From contig JAUYDB010000231.1 of assembly GCA_030691985.1 (NCBI GenBank), forward strand, positions 1 to 14,358: DNA of 14,358 nucleotides, read 5' to 3'. A program made the translations under genes and the position numbers. The DNA is from Candidatus Omnitrophota bacterium (lineage in GTDB: Bacteria > Omnitrophota > Gorgyraeia > 2-01-FULL-45-10). This document shows, piece after piece, positions 6,274-12,002 of this stretch (positions are counted from its first letter, which is position 1; each line of letters opens with the position of its first letter). The notes under the pieces were generated by a model. It was given only the letters and a program-made list of their open reading frames with translations, was not told the origin of the DNA and searched no databases.

Positions 6274-6399
6274 TTAGACACGAGAACTGGCTCCGGGAGA
6301 AACGGATCCAGGAAACCGGGACCCAGGAAACCGTAAATCACCGTTATCATAATAACCTTTTACTTTGATCTTCAGCATCTCTCTTTTCAGGCCGCTCAT
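6274..6399 (-). CDS. 41-codon ORF translationally coupled to nucleotidyltransferase; possible truncated partner
   Basis: The ATG (6397-6399) overlaps the nucleotidyltransferase stop as ATGA. GAGGTGA lies five nt upstream, a strong coupled start. The first ~24 residues (MSGLKREMLK, then IKVKGYYDNGDLRF) look like a real small protein. The rest is low-complexity (PGSRFPGSVSPGASS) and coincides with repeated DNA (CCAGGAAACCG at 6308-6318 and 6323-6333). This suggests a downstream partner gene cut off by a repeat insertion. Nucleotidyltransferase genes of this kind are often followed by a HEPN gene. The N-terminus here is not clearly HEPN; the Y-x-x-G-x-L-R pattern is also reminiscent of small DUF104-type antitoxins. 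The identity is unknown. Confidence 0.4.
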   Translation of the reverse strand: MSGLKREMLKIKVKGYYDNGDLRFPGSRFPGSVSPGASSRV

Positions 6400-6707
6400 T
6401 TTATCACCTCAAATATTAATTCCCAAAACTTCTCCGCGCCGAATAATATTATTTTATTTTTTAATATTTCTTTTCCAACATTATGTTCTTTATCTTTTAG
6501 CATTGACAGCAGGCTTGCCGGTTCAGAAACAAGGGGATTTATATCCATACCGAATCCCTTTGATAACGCGACGCATTCCATTTCAATAGGTTCGTCATAT
6601 TTTCCCTTCGAAGGCGCAAGGATAAATAGGTCCATGTCGCTTTTTTTAAAATCCGCGCCTCTGGCTAAAGAGCCGAATAAAACAACGCTAAGCAAATTAA
6701 AATCCAT
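6396..6707 (-). CDS. Minimal nucleotidyltransferase (MNT) domain, 3' part of an amber-split gene
   Basis: This is a pol-beta-fold nucleotidyltransferase domain. The signature GSLARG (12-17) followed by SDMDL (23-27) gives the nucleotide-binding Gly-Ser and the metal-binding Asp24 and Asp26. Such MNT proteins pair with HEPN RNases as type VII-like toxin-antitoxin modules, in which MNT can AMPylate the HEPN partner, or are fused to a DNA-binding domain. The frame is continuous with the winged-HTH ORF upstream (6765-7013). Only one TAG (6765-6767) and then 19 sense codons lie between them, and no Shine-Dalgarno precedes the internal ATG at 6707. I read the original gene as one protein of about 205 residues (6396-7013). 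It overlaps the next ORF by ATGA. The region is A+T-rich compared with its neighbours, which suggests acquisition. Confidence 0.7.
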   Translation of the reverse strand: MDFNLLSVVLFGSLARGADFKKSDMDLFILAPSKGKYDEPIEMECVALSKGFGMDINPLVSEPASLLSMLKDKEHNVGKEILKNKIILFGAEKFWELIFEVIK

Positions 6708-6764
6708 TTTCCTGGTCAGCTCTGATAAAAGCTTCTCGACAACAAAAAATACTTTATCCTTTTT

Positions 6765-7013
6765 CTATAAAAATTCACTTGATATTTCGTTCGATATTTT
6801 AACAAAAGCCGTTTTTACTTCGGGGTTATTATAATTCGGCTTACAACACTTTCGATTTGATTGCTTATCTACAATGATGATACCCCTCTTTTGCAAATCC
6901 TCGACCTGGCTATATACATAGCTGTAAGAAACCTTTGTCTTTTTTGCCAGTTCATTTATAGTAAATACCCCCGTGACGTCGTTATAGAAAATTTTTAGTA
7001 TTTTTTCTAACAT
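6765..7013 (-). CDS. Winged helix-turn-helix domain, 5' part of an amber-split HTH-MNT gene
   Basis: The 82 codons encode a winged HTH: helices in FTINELAKKTKVSYSYVYSQ (17-36), the recognition helix in its second half, then VEDLQKRGIIIVDK as the final helix and wing. A good ribosome site (GAGG, about eight nt before the ATG) fixes the start. The frame ends at TAG and continues in register into the nucleotidyltransferase domain. Fused HTH-MNT regulators of about 200 residues are common, so this is probably the DNA-binding half. TAG is used as a normal stop by the hisG, FtsH-like and both 31-codon ORFs here, so general amber recoding is unlikely. The choices are a mutation, sequencing error, or read-through. 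The 40-bp palindrome at 7028-7067 just upstream is the likely autoregulatory site. Confidence 0.7.
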   Translation of the reverse strand: MLEKILKIFYNDVTGVFTINELAKKTKVSYSYVYSQVEDLQKRGIIIVDKQSNRKCCKPNYNNPEVKTAFVKISNEISSEFL

Positions 7014-7027
7014 GGGTAATTCCTCTG

Positions 7028-7067
7028 TTATCAGTTACGGTGATAATCTTATCAATATAACTGATAA
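7028..7067. promoter_or_regulatory. 40-bp nested palindrome of TGATAA boxes, probable operator
   Basis: Outer arms TTATCAGTTA (7028-7037) and TAACTGATAA (7058-7067) and inner arms TGATAA (7041-7046) and TTATCA (7049-7054) share the same dyad centre (7047/7048). Only 3-nt steps and the central TC break symmetry. Four TGATAA boxes result. The site lies 15 nt before the HTH-MNT start, in the intergenic region of the divergent PpiD-like gene. It is the likely binding site of the winged-HTH protein. Confidence 0.75.
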
Positions 7068-7125
7068 TAGTTATCTCATTTAGTGATTTTAGAGTAATTT
7101 TTAGGCCGCATTCCTAATTTAACGC

Positions 7126-7154
7126 TTGAATAATATTGTGTTATAAAATATAAT
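7126..7154 (+). promoter_or_regulatory. Promoter of PpiD-like gene
   Basis: -35 TTGAAT (7126-7131), 17-nt spacer, perfect -10 TATAAT (7149-7154). The expected start near 7161 leaves a ~22-nt leader with GGAGG at 7172-7176, six nt before the ATG. This is a normal leadered gene, unlike several others here. Confidence 0.8.
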
Positions 7155-7182
7155 CTTATCTGTCAAAGATCGGAGGATTGGG

Positions 7183-8382
7183 ATGCTGAAACTATTCAGG
7201 CACAAGAATTTCGTGAAGATAGTTCTGTGGGGGCTGCTGATACTGATACTGCCGGCTTTCGTATTTTGGGAAATGGGCAGCCTAAGCCGCTCAAAAAAGG
7301 CCTCGGCCTGTGTAGGTAAAATAAACGGTAAAAAGGTCTCCTTTGACGAATTCGCCAATTCCATTACAAGCGTCCGGTGCCAGGTATTGTTAAGATATTA
7401 TAACGCGCCGAAGGTCTTAAATTCCTTATTCAAGGACAAGCCGTTCATAGGAAGGCTTGCATGGGACAGGCTGATAATGTTAAAAGAGGCCAAGAAGTGT
7501 AATATGAAGGCCGCCGATAAGGATGTCATAAATCATATAAGGTCGCATCCGATATTTTTAAGGGACGGCAAGTTCGATGAAAAATTTTATGCCTACCTTC
7601 TGAGAAACAATATAGGCCTCGATCCGAGAAAATTCGAAGAGCAAATGAGGGAAAATATCGTTATTAACATGTTAAACGAATCTCTTACGAAGGACATAAA
7701 GGTAACGGATGAGGAGATAAAAGAATCTTATAAAAAGGAAAATAAGAAGTTCAAAATATCATATTGCCTGTTTCCTTTGCGTGATTTTCTGGACAAGGCG
7801 AAAGTAGACGATAAAGAGGCGGCGGATTATTACGATGAGCATAAAGAAGAGATTCTCCTCCCCGCGAAAGAAGGCGATTCGAATCAAGCGCCCAGGATCG
7901 CGAGTTTTGATAGCGCAAAAGACACCATCAAGCGGGCCTTGTCCGAGAGTAAGGCGAGGGGCATGGCGCTTGAACGCGCCGAAAAAGAGCGCGGGAAGAT
8001 CGTAGAACTTATTAAGAAAGATGGGGAGTCTTTTGAAAAGGCGGCCGAGAAGTTTGGCATTAAAGCGAAAGAAACACGGATCTTTACGAAGTCTGATTAT
8101 CTGGAGGATGTAGGAGACGCCGCTCTTTTAGCCAAAACGGCTGCGGATCTTAATGAAAGCGAGATATCGAGCCCTGTCGTAACGGAGATGGGCGCGCTGA
8201 TATTCAGGGTGACCGGGACCGAAGACTACGATGAAGAAAAGTTAAAAAAGGAAAAAACCGAATATTCGAAAAAGATATTAAATAATAAGAAGGAGAAATT
8301 TCTGGAAAAATGGCTGCTGGAACTTGAACTTAAAACAACACTTGATATAGATTTGAAAGATTACGAGAAATATTATAGGTAA
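7183..8382 (+). CDS. PpiD/SurA-type membrane-anchored periplasmic chaperone lacking the parvulin domain
   Basis: This is a single-pass inner-membrane protein with its bulk in the periplasm, likely a folding chaperone for exported proteins. The anchor is about residues 11-30. The SurA_N-like chaperone region (about 43-190) has KINGKKVSFDEFAN (46-59) and DGKFDEKFYAYLLRNNIGLD (128-147), matching E. coli PpiD's DGKFDxxxYxxxLxxxGM. In PpiD (about 620 residues) a parvulin isomerase domain follows. Here the 399-residue protein passes from KFKISYCLFPL (189-199) through a charged helical linker to a PpiD-like C-terminal part (about 282-350, ESFEKAAEKFGIKAKETRIF, then ALIFRVTG), with no recognisable HI-H-x-L or GGDLG parvulin motifs. 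Promoter and ribosome site are strong. It converges on the amrS gene, with a hairpin terminator between them. Confidence 0.85.
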   Translation: MLKLFRHKNFVKIVLWGLLILILPAFVFWEMGSLSRSKKASACVGKINGKKVSFDEFANSITSVRCQVLLRYYNAPKVLNSLFKDKPFIGRLAWDRLIMLKEAKKCNMKAADKDVINHIRSHPIFLRDGKFDEKFYAYLLRNNIGLDPRKFEEQMRENIVINMLNESLTKDIKVTDEEIKESYKKENKKFKISYCLFPLRDFLDKAKVDDKEAADYYDEHKEEILLPAKEGDSNQAPRIASFDSAKDTIKRALSESKARGMALERAEKERGKIVELIKKDGESFEKAAEKFGIKAKETRIFTKSDYLEDVGDAALLAKTAADLNESEISSPVVTEMGALIFRVTGTEDYDEEKLKKEKTEYSKKILNNKKEKFLEKWLLELELKTTLDIDLKDYEKYYR

Positions 8383-8402
8383 GGGAGTGCCTTCGTATAA
8401 GA

Positions 8403-8463
8403 AAATGGGGGGACACTCATTTTTATCAATAAAAACTGTGTAAAAATGGGCGCCCCCCTATTT
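8403..8463. terminator. Composite hairpin, bidirectional terminator between convergent genes
   Basis: The outer stem is AAAT plus GGGGGG (8403-8412) with CCCCCC and ATTT (8453-8463, one bulged T). An inner perfect stem TTTTTAT/ATAAAAA (8420-8426, 8429-8435) is extended by ACAC/GTGT. A/T tracts on both sides suit termination in both directions. The G-run with ACACTC is also like dispersed REP-type repeats, so it may be an inserted repeat acting as a terminator. Confidence 0.65.
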
Positions 8464-8473
8464 CCCGGTACCC

Positions 8474-9325
8474 TCACACATTCCCAAGATACACGTATTT
8501 GAGCTTTTCCTTGGCTATCTTTTCCGCTCTCTTTAGCGACTCCACAGGCGTCGGCGCCAGATCCATCTTGTAGCATGGAAAATACCTGGAGAAGTGGAGC
8601 GGGATTTCCGGCCCCAGGTTATCTGAGACCCAGCTTACCAGTTTCTTTACCTCTTCGGGTGAATCATTCATACCCGGGATAAGCAGCGTTGTAAGCTCTA
8701 CATGGCAGGATTTGACCGACCTTTTTATCACATCCAGGACCGGTTTAAGCCTTCCCTTGCACACTTTTTTATAAAATTCTTCATCGGCTGACTTAAGGTC
8801 TATATTCATTGCGCCGATATACTGAAGCATCTCTTCGAGCGGCTCCATATTCACAAACCCGTTTGTGACAAGCACATTCTCAAGGCCGTTCTTCCTGGCC
8901 AGCTTCGAGGTATCCAGCACAAATTCATACCAGATAAATGGCTCATTATATGTATATGCTATTCCGAACGATTTAAGTTCTCTGGCCTTTTGCACAACCT
9001 CTTCGGATGTTATGTCGCTCGCGGGGGCGTCGAGAACCTGCGATATATGCCAGTTCTGACAAAAATCGCAATGAAAATTACATCCCCTGGTTCCCAGAGA
9101 GAGAATATATTCGCCGGCGTGATAACGGTAGAGCGGTTTCTTTTCGATCGGGTCGAGCGCTATGCCGGTAGTTTTGCCGTATACTTCGCTAAAAAGCGTC
9201 CCACCCTTATTTCGTCTTACGCCGCACGCGCCGGTAAGGCCATCGGATACAGTACATTCGTAAGGGCAAAGACGGCATCGGACCTTCTTCTCTTCGAGTT
9301 TTTCGTAATAGAGAGCTTCTTTCAT
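8474..9325 (-). CDS. amrS: AmmeMemoRadiSam-system radical SAM protein, C-terminally short
   Basis: This is a radical SAM protein of the AmrS family, related to pyruvate formate-lyase activating enzymes and associated with Memo and AMMECR1 proteins; its substrate is not established. The N-terminal Cys cluster is C17, C20, C24 and C34 (CRLCPYEC and GACGVR). The [4Fe-4S]/SAM motif is CNFHCDFC (C82, C86, C89). Further family blocks are TYNEPF (125-130), VTNGF (153-157), MNIDLKS (173-179) and HFSRYFP (244-250). The family normally continues after YLGNV with PGHxGENTYC and a Cys-rich tail of about 40-50 residues. Here a TGA follows GNV and the hairpin terminator begins within 11 nt. The two-frames-shifted reading just after the stop gives VPG, suggesting a small insertion and loss of the tail. 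No Memo or AMMECR1 gene is in the window. No strong Shine-Dalgarno precedes the start. Confidence 0.88.
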   Translation of the reverse strand: MKEALYYEKLEEKKVRCRLCPYECTVSDGLTGACGVRRNKGGTLFSEVYGKTTGIALDPIEKKPLYRYHAGEYILSLGTRGCNFHCDFCQNWHISQVLDAPASDITSEEVVQKARELKSFGIAYTYNEPFIWYEFVLDTSKLARKNGLENVLVTNGFVNMEPLEEMLQYIGAMNIDLKSADEEFYKKVCKGRLKPVLDVIKRSVKSCHVELTTLLIPGMNDSPEEVKKLVSWVSDNLGPEIPLHFSRYFPCYKMDLAPTPVESLKRAEKIAKEKLKYVYLGNV

Positions 9326-9333
9326 CTCGCAGT

Positions 9334-9347
9334 CATAAAATTTTATG
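9334..9347. promoter_or_regulatory. 14-bp perfect palindrome before amrS
   Basis: CATAAAATTTTATG lies eight nt upstream of the amrS ATG. On the minus strand it includes a possible -10 TAAAAT. It may be an operator or promoter element; nothing else supports a role. Confidence 0.35.
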
Positions 9348-9362
9348 GGCCCTGCCGCTTAG

Positions 9363-9834
9363 CTGGAAATTTTTTAAGCCTCAATTCTCTTATGGACACC
9401 AGGCCAGGGCCTTTCGCCTAATTTTACTATCATGCAATTCAAGGTTTATATATCTATTTCGGTTTGTTTTGTTCTTGTCTATACGATGCTCTTAATAGTT
9501 CTAAGGTAGTGCAACCTTAGCAAAATTTATACGGCTCAAGGCCCGTGGCCTTGTGTCCATGCAGCCAGAAGCTTAAAAAATTTCCGCAGTTCTCTTCATT
9601 AAATTTTTCATCCTGCCAGGGGCAGATATCGACAGGATAAGTGTTGAATGGCCTTATGGCCATGGGGGTTAAGCCGTATAAATTTTGTTAACTATGCTTT
9701 ACCCCAAAACTTTTATGACCATTATATCCATAGCAGATGTAAGCTTAAAATAACAAAACCAAAAGGATTTATTCCTTGATAACAAAATTAGGCGAAGCCC
9801 CCTGGCCATAAGGCCAAGAGAGGCTTTAAGCCGG
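9363..9834. repeat. Array of four alternately oriented palindromic units in a gene-free region
   Basis: Related units lie at 9363-9426 (-), 9521-9589 (+), 9647-9690 (-) and 9781-9834 (+). Perfect matches link them. 9521-9536 pairs with 9672-9687 (16 bp, CAAAATTTATACGGCT). 9365-9379 pairs with 9571-9585 (15 bp, GGAAATTTTTTAAGC). 9414-9425 pairs with 9784-9795 (12 bp, TCGCCTAATTTT). TGGCCTTATGGCCA at 9649-9662 matches the reverse at 9803-9816, and GGACAC at 9394-9399 pairs with GTGTCC at 9553-9558. The alternating orientation recalls BIME mosaics of REP elements. A miniature transposon or structured RNA is also possible. No ORF or tRNA is evident from 9326 to 9921. Confidence 0.75.
9501..9520. 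repeat. Small perfect hairpin abutting repeat unit 2
   Basis: The 7-bp stem CTAAGGT/ACCTTAG has loop AGTGCA. It lies directly against repeat unit 2 at 9521 and could mark the element's end. Confidence 0.6.
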
Positions 9835-9906
9835 TCAATCTGCCCTATCGGCTTTAGATGAAAAATTTTCCATTTCATAAATTATTGCTCTCAAAATCCG
9901 GCAGTG

Positions 9907-9915
9907 TGATATAAT
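9907..9915 (+). promoter_or_regulatory. Extended -10 promoter of GT-C/TPR gene, leaderless layout
   Basis: TGATATAAT is a perfect extended -10 (TG, one nt, TATAAT at 9910-9915). The -35 is poor (TTGCTC at 9885-9890, spacer 19). The ATG follows after six nt, so the transcript should start at the initiation codon; no Shine-Dalgarno is present. Confidence 0.65.
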
Positions 9916-9921
9916 TAAGGC

Positions 9922-11019
9922 ATGAAGCCTAGAAAAGCGGTTGCCAAGCAAGCTGTGCCCATGCCTTTTTTTGAAAATGCGAACATAAAACTTCTGGTCG
10001 TTTTGCTCGCGCTTGCCGTTTTGGCCGTTTACGCGAACGCGGTCTCCGGAACATTTGTCTGGGACGACCAGACCATAGTCGTAAGGAATGAGGCGATAAA
10101 AAGCTTTGATAATATACCGTTTATATTCACGCATGAATTTGGCGATATGGTCAATTACAAAGGCAACATATACAGGCCGATGCAGGAACTTTCTTATATG
10201 CTGGATTATTTTTTATGGGGCATGGATTCAATTTTTTTTCATCTGGCCAACATAATACTGCAGATAGGATGCGCTCTGGCGTTATTCTTTCTGGTTATAA
10301 AAGTTAGCGCCTCGAAATTCATCGCGTTTTTTACCGCGCTTATTTTCGGAATCCATCCGATAAATACGGAGGCGGTAACCTATATCTCCGGCAGGAGCGA
10401 CCCGCTTTATTTTTTCTTTCTCCTCGTCTCTTTTATATTCTATTTGAAATTTAAAGAGATTGCTTCGCCCCCTGCGGGGGCTTGCAATGACATGAGAGAG
10501 GCGGGGGCTTGCAATGACAAAATAGGAGGCGGGATTTTCAAAAAGGCCGTATTTATATCTTCTTCCTTACTGTTCTTTGCCCTTTCTCTTTTATCGAGGG
10601 AGACGGCAATGGTGTTTCCTTTTGTCCTGGCCGCATATGAGATGTTCGGCTTAGACAACAAAAGAGAAAGAAGTTTTTATCCGATAGCCCCGTTCCTGGG
10701 GATTTTAATAGCATATCTTTTATTCAGATCTCTTGTCGTGCATATCGGTTCCGGCCAGGGCGCTCTGCCGGACTTCGGCTCGGCCATTTTTATCAATTCT
10801 AAAAGCATCGTAAAATACCTGGCGCTTCTCATCGCGCCAATCAACCTTCACATGTGGAATGTTACGGATATTTTAAAGGAAACGGCCCGGAGCCAATTCA
10901 TCTTTAATATTATAATATTGGCTGCCCTGGCCGCGTCAGTTATATTTGCCTCGCGAAAGAATAAAAAAATGCTTTTCTGGTTTTCCTGGGTTTTTGATAT
11001 TTCTTGCCCCGCATCTTAA
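9922..11019 (+). CDS. GT-C-type membrane glycosyltransferase/TPR protein, N-terminal part (frameshifted)
   Basis: This is a polytopic membrane protein of the TMTC/DUF1736-like group, a GT-C fold expected to use a lipid-linked sugar donor; donor and acceptor are unknown. After the first membrane segment (about 23-41) comes TFVWDDQTIVVRN (44-56) with the acidic D48/D49 pair, then YRPMQELSYMLDY (84-96), IFGIHPINTEAV (141-152), ISGRSDPL (155-162) and LLSRETAM (223-230). All are typical of the family, and further membrane helices follow. The frame is lost after W356 at the GGG (10988-10990). Dropping one G continues directly into the next ORF as FLIFLAPHLN, giving a 527-residue protein with a TPR tail. 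The short end VFDISCPAS is therefore artefactual. A REP-like insertion encodes residues about 180-199 with AGACND twice. It is probably leaderless. Confidence 0.8.
   Translation: MKPRKAVAKQAVPMPFFENANIKLLVVLLALAVLAVYANAVSGTFVWDDQTIVVRNEAIKSFDNIPFIFTHEFGDMVNYKGNIYRPMQELSYMLDYFLWGMDSIFFHLANIILQIGCALALFFLVIKVSASKFIAFFTALIFGIHPINTEAVTYISGRSDPLYFFFLLVSFIFYLKFKEIASPPAGACNDMREAGACNDKIGGGIFKKAVFISSSLLFFALSLLSRETAMVFPFVLAAYEMFGLDNKRERSFYPIAPFLGILIAYLLFRSLVVHIGSGQGALPDFGSAIFINSKSIVKYLALLIAPINLHMWNVTDILKETARSQFIFNIIILAALAASVIFASRKNKKMLFWFSWVFDISCPAS
10457..10519. repeat. REP-like hairpin and 27-nt duplication inside the GT-C gene
   Basis: A hairpin ATTGC..GCCCCC-TGC-GGGGGC..GCAAT lies at 10459-10488. 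The 19-nt word GCGGGGGCTTGCAATGACA occurs at 10474-10492 and again at 10501-10519, a 27-nt period that keeps the frame. The ATTGC/GCAATGAC ends match a dispersed repeat type common in many genomes. It adds a 20-residue Cys/Asn-containing loop between membrane helices. Confidence 0.75.
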
Positions 11020-11506
11020 CATCGTAAAACTTAACGCGCCATTTGCGGAGCATTGGATATTTTCGGCGTCGGCAGGCATATACGCGATAATAGGCGGCCT
11101 TATTTTTGATATGGCGTGTAAGAGTAAAACTGCCGGCGTGACAGCATGCGCTATTTTATTCACAGCATTTTTATATTTTTCAATTCTAACAATATCACGG
11201 AATGCTGAATGGAAAGACGAGCCTGCGCTATACAATAATACCTTGAAATACGCAAGGTTTCCGAAGGTCCTTTCAAATCTGGGCGTTTATTATGAGATTA
11301 AGGGCGAATACGATAAGAGCGTAAAAGCTTACACTGAAGCTTTGGATCTCGCTCCTAATGTGCCTCTTTACCATAATAATATCGCCATAGTTTATGAGAA
11401 GATGAATAATATAAATATGGCCGTGAAACATTTAAAAAGGTCGTTAGAGATCGATCCCGGCCAGCCTAAAATAATAGAGTTTTTGAAAGATTTGGTTAGC
11501 GGGTAA
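10946..11506 (+). CDS. C-terminal part of the GT-C/TPR protein (membrane helices plus TPRs)
   Basis: This is the continuation of the preceding gene in another frame. True coding probably begins near 10991, and the TTG at 10946 is only the first possible start in frame. Residues after FLIFLAPHLN include NAPFAEHWIF, a conserved family block (usually AEHWLYLPS-like), and one more membrane helix (CAILFTAFLYFSIL). About two and a half TPR units follow: PKVLSNLGVYYEIKGEYDKS, APNVPLYHNNIAIVYEKMNN and a third partial. TPRs in this family are thought to bind protein substrates on the outer face of the membrane. The join is consistent with a one-base insertion in GGGTTTTT, real or a sequencing error. 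The stop is 23 nt before the next gene's ATG, so these are co-transcribed. Confidence 0.75.
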   Translation: MPRERIKKCFSGFPGFLIFLAPHLNIVKLNAPFAEHWIFSASAGIYAIIGGLIFDMACKSKTAGVTACAILFTAFLYFSILTISRNAEWKDEPALYNNTLKYARFPKVLSNLGVYYEIKGEYDKSVKAYTEALDLAPNVPLYHNNIAIVYEKMNNINMAVKHLKRSLEIDPGQPKIIEFLKDLVSG

Positions 11507-11529
11507 GAAAAAAGGGAGGGGGTGAGTTC

Positions 11530-11907
11530 ATGGCTATTTACAAGAAGTCGCTCCTTGCGGCGCTTATAATTTGTCTTGCGGTATATATAGCGTCAGCCCG
11601 AGACATGAAAGAGGCCGTCGCGGAGACCGTCAATGGAACTATAATAGACAATATGTGCGCCACTACCCAGAATCCGGCGACTTTGGACAGTTTCGTTGCG
11701 CGTCACACCAAGGGATGCGCCCTTATGCCGCAATGCGCGGCAAGCGGTTATTCAATATACTCCGGAGGCCGGCTTATGAAGTTTGACGGGCCGAGCAGTG
11801 TTGAAATCGAAGAGTTTTTAAGAGAGGGCGGTAGCCTTAATGTCACTGTCGAGGCCGCCGCAGGCGCAGAGGGTTTGGGGCTGGTTTCGATAAAAGATCG
11901 GGAGTGA
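11530..11907 (+). CDS. Small exported protein with Cys-His-Cys-Cys pattern
   Basis: The 125-residue protein has a signal peptide (about 1-23, hydrophobic core LLAALIICLAVYI, cleavage near ASA-R). The mature part has TVNGTIIDNMCA (33-44), then H59, C63 and C69 in ARHTKGCALMPQCAASGYS, and GRLMKFD (80-86). It resembles conserved hypothetical periplasmic proteins with a G-x-I-I-D-x-x-C opening and an H-x3-C-A-x2-P-x-C core. The Cys/His spacing could bind a metal or form disulfides; no activity is established. GGAGGGGGTGAG before the ATG is a strong ribosome site. It follows the GT-C/TPR gene by 23 nt and is likely its operon partner. The stop is followed by a short 7-nt word repeat (CTTTCAG, CTGTCAG). 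Confidence 0.8.
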   Translation: MAIYKKSLLAALIICLAVYIASARDMKEAVAETVNGTIIDNMCATTQNPATLDSFVARHTKGCALMPQCAASGYSIYSGGRLMKFDGPSSVEIEEFLREGGSLNVTVEAAAGAEGLGLVSIKDRE

Positions 11908-11965
11908 AAAGCTTTCAGCTGTCAGCTAAAATTATAAAGCGCAGATGTGCCTCCTGGCAATTTGT

Positions 11966-11994
11966 TTGACAATACTATAACGCGCCTGTAAAAT
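11966..11994 (+). promoter_or_regulatory. Strong promoter of tyrS, leaderless layout
   Basis: Perfect -35 TTGACA (11966-11971), 17-nt spacer, -10 TAAAAT (11989-11994, 5 of 6). The ATG at 12003 follows after eight nt and there is no Shine-Dalgarno, so the mRNA would have zero to two leader nt. No T-box leader can fit. Confidence 0.8.
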
Positions 11995-12002
11995 AACCAT
12001 AT

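Noticed and set aside
6765..6767. Pyrrolysine or genome-wide amber recoding
   Set aside because: TAG ends at least four other convincing genes in this window and no Pyl machinery is visible.
9363..9834. Integron attC-like or CRISPR-like array
   Set aside because: The units alternate in orientation, spacers vary in length, and no GTTRRRY/RYYYAAC pairs or constant-length direct repeats are present.
9835..10134. Minus-strand 99-codon frame before the GT-C gene
   Set aside because: It overlaps the conserved N-terminus and promoter of the GT-C gene and resembles no protein.
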